Notes under the pieces: model-generated
Seen by the model: the letters and a program-made list of their open reading frames with translations, nothing else
Told to the model about the DNA's origin: nothing
The model's database searches: none
IMG/VR virus record: IMGVR_UViG_3300008110_002223
Coordinates: 1 to 21,665 of that record
Source: a virus
Length of the DNA: 21,665 nt
Reading direction: 5' to 3' (one strand)
Part shown: positions 13,976 through 20,861 of the stretch, in pieces
How positions within the stretch are numbered: the stretch's first letter is position 1
Layout: each line of letters opens with the position of its first letter
Made by a program: the position numbers and the translations under genes

Positions 13976-14410
13976 ATGAAACAATTGGAAGAATTATTGG
14001 AATTATGGCGACAAGATTGTGATATTGATCGTACCGAACCTGATAGAGAACTTTTAAATATACCCAAACTTCATAGTAAGTATTTAAACATACTTTCTAG
14101 GCATCGTTTACTTTCCAAAGAGTCTGAGTTTAAATATAACAAAATGAAGAAAGTAAAGTGGGAATATTATACAGGCAAATTAGATGACGATGATCTTAAA
14201 GAAAGAGGATGGGAACCTTTTCCTTTCGTGTTGAAATCCGAGATCAATACATATTTGGATAGTGATGAAGATTTAAACAAATATTTAGCAAATAAAATAA
14301 TGCATGATGAAATTGTTGACCTATGTACTGCAATCTTAAAAGAGTTGAATAGTAGAACCTTTCAACTTAGAGATTACATAAGTTGGCAAAAATTTATACA
14401 GGGTATATAA
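13976..14410 (+). CDS. uvsY: Recombination mediator protein UvsY
   Basis: A 144-residue UvsY (T4 137), the mediator that loads UvsX recombinase onto gp32-coated single-stranded DNA. Conserved parts include ELWRQDCDIDRTEPDRELL, IPKLHSKYLNILSRHRLLSK, MKKVKWEYYTGKLDDDDLKE, GWEPFPFVLKSEI, HDEIVDLCTAILKELNSRTF and the C-terminal LRDYISWQKFIQG, the multimerisation region. The start is fixed by AGGAGG five bases upstream of ATG 13976 and by a perfect sigma70-type promoter. The stop is directly followed by the uvsW start, so the two recombination genes form an operon. Confidence 0.96.
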   Translation: MKQLEELLELWRQDCDIDRTEPDRELLNIPKLHSKYLNILSRHRLLSKESEFKYNKMKKVKWEYYTGKLDDDDLKERGWEPFPFVLKSEINTYLDSDEDLNKYLANKIMHDEIVDLCTAILKELNSRTFQLRDYISWQKFIQGI

Positions 14411-15874
14411 TTGACTGATACTATTATTCTTCGTAAAAAGAACGAATCTTTTATACATTTTGAATGTGAAAAAAGTGTAGCACAGGAACTTTCAGAGTAC
14501 TTTACTTTTTATGTTCCTGGTTACCAATTTACTCCAGCATACAAAAATAAAATTTGGGATGGTAAAATTCGATTGGCTGACCTTCGAACGTTTACTATGT
14601 ACCATGGTCTTGTTCCTTATATCGACAAGTTTTGTAAAGAACGTGAGTATAATCTAGAAATAGATTCTGATGTGGTAAACACGGAGAATTTTTCTCTTGT
14701 TGAAGCAGTAGACTTTGTAAAGACATTAAATCTTCCTTTTGAGATTCGTGATTATCAATTACAAGCATTTGTACATGCAATTCGTAATAAAAGAATTTTA
14801 TTATTGTCACCAACAGCATCAGGTAAATCTTTAATACTTTATTGTATAGTAACTTACTTACAGTATTCAGACTTTAAAAAAGGTTTGTTAATTGTTCCAA
14901 CAACATCACTTGTAGAACAAATGTATAAAGACTTTCAGGATTATGGATACGATTCTGATTCTTTTTGTCATCGTCAATATTCTGGTAAAGAAAAACACAC
15001 AGATAAATTTTTGACTATCACCACTTGGCAGTCTATTTACAAAAATGAACCTGAGTACTTCGAACAATTTGATTTTGTATTAGGTGATGAGGCTCATCAA
15101 TTTAAAGCCAAATCGTTAGCAACGATTTTGTCAGGTTGTGTAAATGCCAAATATAGAATTGGTACAACAGGTACATTAGACGGTACACAAACACACAGAT
15201 TGGTATTAGAAGGACTTTTTGGTCCTGTTTATAAAGCAACATCTACGTCGGAATTAATTGCATCTAAACAACTTGCAGATTTTAAAATTAAATGCCTCAT
15301 TCTCAAATATGCGGATAATGTATGTCAGGCAGCAAGAAAGTGGGATTATAATTCCGAACTAGAATACATAGTATTAAATGAAGCTAGAAATAAATTCATA
15401 AAAAATTTAGTGTTATCTTTAGAAGGTAACACTCTTGTACTTTTTCAATTTGTAGAAAAACATGGTAAAGAATTATATAAAATTATTAAAGAGTCTACTA
15501 AAGATAGACATGTATTTTTTGTTTTTGGTGGAACAGATGTCGAAATACGGGAATCAGTTCGTGAGATTACTGAGAAGCAAAGAGATGCAATCATTGTTGC
15601 TAGTTACGGGACTTTCTCTACTGGCGTTAATATCCGCAACTTACATAATATTGTTTTCGCCTCACCTTCTAAATCAAGAGTTCGGAATTTACAATCGATA
15701 GGACGAGGACTAAGAAAGGGTGATAACAAAGAACAAGCTGTGTTGTTTGATATTGTCGATGATATGAGAATAGGCAAATTTACCAATTTCACCTTGAATC
15801 ATTTCATAGAACGTGTTAAAATATACGATGAAGAAAAATTCAACTACAAGTTTTACAACATAGAGCTCAAATGA
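14411..15874 (+). CDS. uvsW: Recombination helicase UvsW
   Basis: A 487-residue SF2 helicase that in T4 drives branch migration, unwinds R-loops and helps switch replication from origin- to recombination-dependent mode. It has an N-terminal accessory domain (about 1-110, YVPGYQFTPAYKNKIWDGKIR), Walker A PTASGKS (134-140), DEAH (226-229), GTTGT (251-255), ASYGTFSTGVNIRN (397-410) and an arginine-finger motif QSIGRGLRKG (428-437). The start is TTG, immediately after the uvsY TAA, with TDTIILRKKNESFIHFEC matching the usual N-terminus. Translation probably depends on coupling to uvsY. The 3' end overlaps the next gene by ATGA. It appears complete (T4 UvsW 503). Confidence 0.96.
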   Translation: MTDTIILRKKNESFIHFECEKSVAQELSEYFTFYVPGYQFTPAYKNKIWDGKIRLADLRTFTMYHGLVPYIDKFCKEREYNLEIDSDVVNTENFSLVEAVDFVKTLNLPFEIRDYQLQAFVHAIRNKRILLLSPTASGKSLILYCIVTYLQYSDFKKGLLIVPTTSLVEQMYKDFQDYGYDSDSFCHRQYSGKEKHTDKFLTITTWQSIYKNEPEYFEQFDFVLGDEAHQFKAKSLATILSGCVNAKYRIGTTGTLDGTQTHRLVLEGLFGPVYKATSTSELIASKQLADFKIKCLILKYADNVCQAARKWDYNSELEYIVLNEARNKFIKNLVLSLEGNTLVLFQFVEKHGKELYKIIKESTKDRHVFFVFGGTDVEIRESVREITEKQRDAIIVASYGTFSTGVNIRNLHNIVFASPSKSRVRNLQSIGRGLRKGDNKEQAVLFDIVDDMRIGKFTNFTLNHFIERVKIYDEEKFNYKFYNIELK

Positions 15875-16287
15875 ATAATCAACCAATAATAAAGATAGTA
15901 CGACTTCAAACTGGTGAAGATATTATTTCCAAGATAACTGAAGATGATGATAGTGATATGGTATTATTAAACAACCCAATGAGAATGATAGTAAAGAGGG
16001 TTGAAACAGGACAATCTGTTTTTATGATGATGCCTTGGTTGCCAATAGAAGTAATTAAGGAAGATTCTGCAATCATATACAATTCAGATATTGTTACTAT
16101 GATAGAACCAAAAGACTCTCTTGTTGAATATTATCAGAGTATGGTAAATGAATCAATTCTTTCTTTGTTACATAGTGAGGAAATGTCTTTTGAGGAAGAA
16201 GAAACTGAAGAAGATGAAGAATACGAATTAACTGAAGAAGAACTTAAAGAGATAGAAGAATACAGAAGGAACAAAAGACTTCATTAA
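15871..16287 (+). CDS. Sm-like hypothetical protein with acidic tail
   Basis: A 138-residue protein that overlaps uvsW by ATGA. Residues 1-95 (IIKIVRLQTGEDIISKITE, LLNNPMRMIVKR, FMMMPWLPIE, AIIYNSDIVTMIEP) have the strand pattern of a small Sm/Lsm-like barrel, and I associate such proteins with this position in marine T4-like phages. The end (about 115-133) is a run of Glu and Asp with few other residues, ending in YRRNKRLH. Sm-like proteins bind RNA or act as assembly platforms; no such role is shown here. It lies between recombination and late-sigma genes. The fold call is an inference from pattern only. Confidence 0.6.
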   Translation: MNNQPIIKIVRLQTGEDIISKITEDDDSDMVLLNNPMRMIVKRVETGQSVFMMMPWLPIEVIKEDSAIIYNSDIVTMIEPKDSLVEYYQSMVNESILSLLHSEEMSFEEEETEEDEEYELTEEELKEIEEYRRNKRLH

Positions 16288-16314
16288 TCTTCATACGGAA
16301 CACCGCTAGTTTAA

Positions 16315-16346
16315 CACTTGTCAAGCACTTTGTCAACACATTTATA
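16315..16346 (+). promoter_or_regulatory. Tandem repeat with weak promoter-like elements before gene 55
   Basis: CACTTGTCAAG (16315-16325) is followed directly by the near-copy CACTTTGTCAAC (16326-16337). The first copy contains TTGTCA (16318-16323), one base from TTGACA, and 17 bases on is TTTATA, a poor -10. This 68-base intergenic gap is unusual in a region of overlapping genes. It could be a promoter with a duplicated regulator site or chance. Confidence 0.35.
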
Positions 16347-16355
16347 GGTAATAAT

Positions 16356-16886
16356 ATGGCTAAATCGAATCACTACATTAATAACGCAGACTTTCTTGCA
16401 GCACTGGTACAATACCATAAAGATTGTGCAGATGCTAAAGAGAATAAGACAGAAGAACCTTCTATACCAAATTACATTGGAGAATGTTTTCTTAAAATTG
16501 CAGAACACCTTTCCAGAAAGCCTAATTTTATTTCTTATACTTTCCGTGATGAAATGATTGCTGATGGTATTGAAAACTGCCTAATGTATTTCCGCAACTT
16601 TGATCCGGCAAAGAGTAATAATCCATTTGCTTATTTTACTCAAATCATATATTATGCATTTCTCCGTAGAATTATGAAAGAGAAGAAACAATTATATGTG
16701 AAGTATAAGGCAACTCAACAGTTTGGATTGCTCGATGAAGGTGAAATGTATGAGGATGAAAACGGTAACATGAAACAGTTTGAACTCTATGACAATATTT
16801 CCGAATTCATACACAACTTTGAAGAAAATAAAAGAAAGAAAAAAGAAAGTAAGACTAAAGGTATAGACAACTTTGTAGAAGAATAA
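16356..16886 (+). CDS. 55: Late-transcription sigma-like factor (T4 gp55-like)
   Basis: A 176-residue homologue of gp55 (T4 185), the minimal sigma factor that directs host RNA polymerase to TATAAATA late promoters, working with the gp45 clamp and gp33 in T4. The conserved core is YIGECFLKIAEHLSRKPNFISY, FRDEMIADGIENCLMYFRNFDP and SNNPFAYFTQIIYYAFLRRI, a sigma region 2-like block (about 40-110). The C-terminus is basic and ends in KGIDNFVEE, near the hydrophobic clamp-binding tail in T4. The late-type boxes before dps, 18, 22 and the 13.26-kb gene are its likely targets. The start ATG 16356 follows a short gap with no strong ribosome site. Confidence 0.94.
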   Translation: MAKSNHYINNADFLAALVQYHKDCADAKENKTEEPSIPNYIGECFLKIAEHLSRKPNFISYTFRDEMIADGIENCLMYFRNFDPAKSNNPFAYFTQIIYYAFLRRIMKEKKQLYVKYKATQQFGLLDEGEMYEDENGNMKQFELYDNISEFIHNFEENKRKKKESKTKGIDNFVEE

Positions 16887-16889
16887 TTT

Positions 16890-17960
16890 ATGAAATTATG
16901 TATATTGGGTGATACACATTTTGGAGCAAGAGGAGATTCGTTGGATTTCCATAACTATTTCAAGAAATTTTATGATGATGTATTTTTTCCTTACCTTGTA
17001 GAAAATAAAATTAATGTAGTTGTTCAAATGGGTGATCTATTTGATAGGCGAAAGTTTATTAATTTTAATTCCCTATATCTTTCCAGAAAATACTTTTTCG
17101 ATAAACTCAAAGAGAACAACATCAACCTGTATACATTAATTGGTAATCATGATGTTGCATTTAAAAATACACTTGAGGTAAACTCACCATCACTGTTATT
17201 AAATGAATATGATAATGTTTTCCTTATAGAAGATTTTCATACAGAAAACTTTGAAGGTGTTTCGGTTGATATCGTTCCTTGGATTTGTTCCGATAATGAA
17301 GAAGAAATATTCCAAAAGATAAAGAATAGTAAATCACAAATTTGTTTTGGGCATTTTGAGATAGATGGTTTTGAAATGGATCGTGGCAATGTTCATCAAG
17401 GTGGGCTTGACAGAAAGACATTATCAAAGTATGATATAGTGTTGAGTGGACACTTTCACCATAAATCTTCTTCGGATAATATTACATATGTCGGTACTCC
17501 TTATGAAATGACCTGGTCAGATTATAATGATCCCAAAGGATTTCATATCTTTGATACCGAAACGAGAGAGATGAAATTTGTGAAGAATAATTTTTCTATC
17601 TTTCATAAAATAATGTATGATGATACGAATCATGATTTTGAATATTGGAAAGAATATGACTTTTCTAAGTATAAAGAAACATATGTAAAGTTGGTGGTGT
17701 TGAATAAACAAAATCCTTTCTTATTTGAACATGTGTTAGACAATCTATATAAGATTGGTGTAAGTGATTTATCAATCGTAGAAGATTTCAGTGATACCGT
17801 TATAGGTGACGATCAAGATATTATTGATCAGGCTGAAGATACACTTACGATTCTATCCAAATATATCGACAATCTAGAACTAGATGTTGAGAGTGATAAA
17901 TTAAAAATTGTTATGCGTGAACTTTATGTTGAAGCATTAAATACTGAGGTATCTGATTAG
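16890..17960 (+). CDS. 47: Recombination nuclease subunit (T4 gp47, Mre11-like)
   Basis: A 356-residue Mre11/SbcD-like phosphoesterase (T4 339), which with gp46 resects DNA ends for recombination-dependent replication and host DNA breakdown. Metal-binding motifs are all present: GDTHFGARG (Asp8, His10), GDLFDRR (Asp49), GNHD (Asn86-Asp88), GHF (His155) and SGHFHHK (His188, His190). The C-terminal part (about 240-356) is the capping and gp46-binding region. It starts three bases after the gene 55 stop and overlaps the gene 46 start as TAGTG, so stoichiometric coupling with gp46 is expected. No damage is seen. Confidence 0.96.
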   Translation: MKLCILGDTHFGARGDSLDFHNYFKKFYDDVFFPYLVENKINVVVQMGDLFDRRKFINFNSLYLSRKYFFDKLKENNINLYTLIGNHDVAFKNTLEVNSPSLLLNEYDNVFLIEDFHTENFEGVSVDIVPWICSDNEEEIFQKIKNSKSQICFGHFEIDGFEMDRGNVHQGGLDRKTLSKYDIVLSGHFHHKSSSDNITYVGTPYEMTWSDYNDPKGFHIFDTETREMKFVKNNFSIFHKIMYDDTNHDFEYWKEYDFSKYKETYVKLVVLNKQNPFLFEHVLDNLYKIGVSDLSIVEDFSDTVIGDDQDIIDQAEDTLTILSKYIDNLELDVESDKLKIVMRELYVEALNTEVSD

Positions 17961-19093
17961 TGATAATTTTTCGTAATATTAGATGGAAAAATTTATTAAG
18001 CACTGGTAATAGTTTTACTGAAGTCAAATTAGATAATATCAGTAATACTTTAATTGTTGGTGAAAATGGTTCAGGTAAGTCAACCTTACTTGATGCTCTT
18101 TGCTTTGCACTCTTTGGTAAAGCATTTAGAAATATCAATAAACCCAATCTAGTAAACTCTATTAATGGTAAAGAAACCGTAGTAGAAGTAGAGTTTAGTA
18201 CTAACAATAAAACGTATAAAATTATACGTGGTATTAAACCAAACATCTTTGAAATCTATTGTAATAATGAATTAATAAATCAAGAAGCTGCATCAAGAGA
18301 TTACCAAGATTACTTGGAAAGATTTGTTCTGAAAATGAACTATAAGTCTTTCACTCAGATTGTTATTTTGGGATCTGCATCATTTACACCATTCATGCAA
18401 TTATCTTCTTCTGATCGTAGAACAATCATTGAAGATTTGTTGGATATTCAAATCTTTAGCACAATGAATGGTATAGTTAAACAAAGAATTTCAACAAACA
18501 AAGAAAATATCACCGTTAAAAAGAGTGATATAGAGTTGCAGACACAAGAATACAAACTAAAGAAAGAACATTTAGATAAATTAAATCAAGATGTTGAGTC
18601 TAAGGTAAAAGAATATGAAACTGAAATACAAGTCAATAATGATACCCTTGAATCATTACACACAGAAATTCAAACATTTGCAAATACAATTTCAGAATTG
18701 CAAACAACCGTTGAACAAAAGATTGATGTCGAAAGTAAAGTTAAGAAAATCACTAAACTTGAGTCGCAAATTGAAAACAACATATCCAAATTCAACAAAG
18801 ATATTGATTTTTTCCGACATCATGATGATTGTCCAACGTGCAGACAAGCCATTGCCTTGGAGATTAAAGAAAGAGAAATTGAATCACTTACTGGAAAAGT
18901 CGAACAATCTCAGCAAGGTCTTACTGAACTTGAAACTAGACTCAATGATGAACAGACAAAATTAAATGATATACTAGAGAAACAAAAAGAGATACAGAAA
19001 CTTCAAGTTGAAGTTGCAACAAAAAATGCATCGATTACAGGTATAAACAAATACCTACAGAAATTAAAACTGGCATCAAAACTAAAATTATAA
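17960..19093 (+). CDS. 46: Recombination ATPase subunit gp46 (Rad50-like), N-terminal part; gene interrupted
   Basis: The N-terminal 370 or so residues of the Rad50/SbcC-like partner of gp47. A GTG start overlaps the gene 47 stop. It has Walker A GENGSGKS (34-41), a Q-loop region (ILGSASFTPFMQL), a first coiled-coil arm (about 170-285) and the zinc hook CPTC (291-294). The second arm runs only from about 295 to 369 (INKYLQKLK) before the frame goes to LASKLKL and stops. The frame that continues the protein, beginning TGIKTKIIKQYLP at 19069, is the other one. The second arm is thus about 45 residues shorter than the first, so bases are missing and it is not a simple one-base slip. The sum of both parts is about 516 residues, against 560 in T4. 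Confidence 0.9.
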   Translation: MIIFRNIRWKNLLSTGNSFTEVKLDNISNTLIVGENGSGKSTLLDALCFALFGKAFRNINKPNLVNSINGKETVVEVEFSTNNKTYKIIRGIKPNIFEIYCNNELINQEAASRDYQDYLERFVLKMNYKSFTQIVILGSASFTPFMQLSSSDRRTIIEDLLDIQIFSTMNGIVKQRISTNKENITVKKSDIELQTQEYKLKKEHLDKLNQDVESKVKEYETEIQVNNDTLESLHTEIQTFANTISELQTTVEQKIDVESKVKKITKLESQIENNISKFNKDIDFFRHHDDCPTCRQAIALEIKEREIESLTGKVEQSQQGLTELETRLNDEQTKLNDILEKQKEIQKLQVEVATKNASITGINKYLQKLKLASKLKL

Positions 19094-19119
19094 AACAGTA
19101 TTTACCTATTATCAATAAA

Positions 19120-19512
19120 TTGGTAAATAAGTATTTGTCATCATTAGATTTTTTTGTAAATTTTAATCTTGACGAATCGTTTAAAGAAACGATTAAGTCC
19201 CGCCATCGTGACGATTTTTCATATCATAACTTCTCTGAAGGTGAAAAACAGAGAATTGATATGGCATTGATGTTAACCTGGCGTGCTGTGGCTAAACTCA
19301 AGAATTCTTCGAATACCAATCTATTGATACTTGATGAAACTTTTGATTCAAGTCTAGATTCGAATGGTACAGAAGAATTGATGAAACTTCTACAGCTGTT
19401 AGAAGATGTAAACCTGTTTGTTATCTCCCACAAAGGAGATATATTGCAGGATAAATTTATGAACGTAATTAAATTTACAAAAGAAAAGAATTTTTCAAGG
19501 ATAGTCAAATGA
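19120..19512 (+). CDS. 46: gp46 (Rad50-like) C-terminal ATPase lobe, separated by a frame break
   Basis: This frame holds the second half of the gp46 ATPase: the signature FSEGEKQRIDMALM, Walker B LLILDETFDSSLD and the switch LFVISHKGD. The nominal start is TTG at 19120, but family sequence reaches back to about 19069 (TGIKTKIIKQYLPIINKLV) without a start codon or ribosome site. It is therefore the continuation of the upstream ORF, not a separate gene. Without fusion to the N-terminal Walker A lobe it could not make a normal ATPase, unless two separate chains associate, for which there is no start signal. Its stop overlaps the methyltransferase start (ATGA). Confidence 0.9.
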   Translation: MVNKYLSSLDFFVNFNLDESFKETIKSRHRDDFSYHNFSEGEKQRIDMALMLTWRAVAKLKNSSNTNLLILDETFDSSLDSNGTEELMKLLQLLEDVNLFVISHKGDILQDKFMNVIKFTKEKNFSRIVK

Positions 19513-20279
19513 ACTTTAAAGATTATTTAACGTGGTATAGGGATGTTGTAGATAAAGAAGTGGAAGGATGGTTTTATCCAATTGATATAATTATTCTATA
19601 CGGACTATTGAAAGAAACGCTAGATAAAGTAAAGGGAGATATTTGTGAAATAGGAGTTGCTTTTGGTAAAAGTGCCATAGCTTTATCTAATTTCAAAAGA
19701 AGCTCAGATACGCTCTATCTATATGATATTTTCCCAAATGAAATTTTTGAAAAGGCAAAATATAATATAAACAAATTTGGAAGTGATGAAAAGTTGGTTT
19801 GGGTAATACAAGACACTACCCAAATGAAAGAAGCCGCATTTCATACTCCTTTAAGATTATTGCACATTGATGGTTGTCACGAGCACTCGGCAGTATTAAA
19901 TGATTTGCAATTGTTTAGTCCTTATATGCATGATGCTGGAATAATAGTGCTTGACGATTTCAATGATTACGAGTATCCTGGTGTGAACAGTGCTGCCATA
20001 GAATTTAGTTTGGCAAAATATAATCATAAAAATTGGAGAGTATTTGCAATAGGTGATAATAAAGCATATATGTGCCAAAAGAAATATGTACAAATGTATC
20101 AAATTAGTTTAGCTGGATTTATGAAAAATGCCTCGCAATCAATGAATGTTCCTTTTCCACTTCCTTTAGGATTAAGAGAAATGTTGGACATTAATGTTTT
20201 AATGTGTGATTCAAGAGATGATTGGGGAGATTTAAATAATATAGCTCAAAAATTATTTGATAAACCGAAGATAGGATAA
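19509..20279 (+). CDS. Class I SAM-dependent methyltransferase-like protein
   Basis: A 256-residue protein of the Methyltransf_24/TylF-like type. Motif I is GDICEIGVAFGKSAIALS (about 43-60), followed by an acidic strand LYLYDIFPNEIF (about 69-80). Then come LLHIDGCHEHSAVLNDLQLF (Asp121, His124, His126) and GIIVLDDFNDYEYPG (Asp149, Asp150), the metal- or substrate-side motif of this family. Such enzymes often modify sugars or small molecules in surface polysaccharide or natural-product pathways; the substrate here is unknown. It is not a T4 core gene, so it is an accessory insertion between gene 46, which it overlaps by ATGA, and the deformylase. Base composition is like its neighbours, so it is not a recent arrival. 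Confidence 0.8.
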   Translation: MNFKDYLTWYRDVVDKEVEGWFYPIDIIILYGLLKETLDKVKGDICEIGVAFGKSAIALSNFKRSSDTLYLYDIFPNEIFEKAKYNINKFGSDEKLVWVIQDTTQMKEAAFHTPLRLLHIDGCHEHSAVLNDLQLFSPYMHDAGIIVLDDFNDYEYPGVNSAAIEFSLAKYNHKNWRVFAIGDNKAYMCQKKYVQMYQISLAGFMKNASQSMNVPFPLPLGLREMLDINVLMCDSRDDWGDLNNIAQKLFDKPKIG

Positions 20280-20282
20280 AAT

Positions 20283-20861
20283 ATGAGTGAAGTGCTAACA
20301 ATTAATACTGAAAGTGGTATTGTACAAGAAGAAAAGATTGAACCTTTAACTGTATTTGATGATAGACATCCTTTTCTGAATACAGAATTGCCCGAATATA
20401 CAGAACAACTACCGAATAAACGTATGACTACTTTAATTAAAAGATTGAAGATGACTATGAAACTTTATGGTGGTATAGGTCTTTCGGCTAATCAGTGTGG
20501 TTTAAAAGATCGTGTATTTGTTATGGGTACAGATCAGTTTCAGATTGCATGTATCAACCCTAAAGTTTTGGAAGTGTCTGAAGAAATTATTAAAGATGTG
20601 GAAGGTTGTCTTTCTTTTCCAGCAATGTTTATGAAAATTGAAAGACCTAAATCCGTATTTGCTGAATTTACGGATGAAAACGGACAAGTTCATCAAGAAT
20701 GGTTTGATGGTTTAACTGCAAGATGTTTCTTACATGAAACTGATCATATGAATGGTATCAAGTATACAAAGTATGTTGGTCCAGTGGCTTTAAAAATGGC
20801 CAAACAAAAACAATTGAAAAAAATTAAAACTGTGAAAAGAAAATTGAAAAATGTCGTATAG
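20283..20861 (+). CDS. def: Peptide deformylase
   Basis: A 192-residue peptide deformylase, which removes the formyl group from new proteins. All three motifs are present: GGIGLSANQ (63-71, the GxGLxAxQ box), EGCLSFP (107-113, metal ligand Cys109) and HETDHMNG (151-158, ligands His151 and His155, catalytic Glu152). There is a 45-residue N-terminal extension compared with minimal phage forms and a Lys-rich C-terminus (MAKQKQLKKIKTVKRKLK). Phage deformylases of marine viruses are thought to support the turnover of N-terminal-formylated proteins such as photosystem D1 in cyanobacterial hosts. The presence of def is consistent with a cyanobacterial host but not proof. Its 3' end overlaps the next gene by 11 bases. 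Confidence 0.95.
   Translation: MSEVLTINTESGIVQEEKIEPLTVFDDRHPFLNTELPEYTEQLPNKRMTTLIKRLKMTMKLYGGIGLSANQCGLKDRVFVMGTDQFQIACINPKVLEVSEEIIKDVEGCLSFPAMFMKIERPKSVFAEFTDENGQVHQEWFDGLTARCFLHETDHMNGIKYTKYVGPVALKMAKQKQLKKIKTVKRKLKNVV

Noticed and set aside
19050-19130. Intron or intein splitting gene 46
   Set aside because: There is no inserted sequence between the two parts; the gene is shorter than normal, so bases were lost, not gained.
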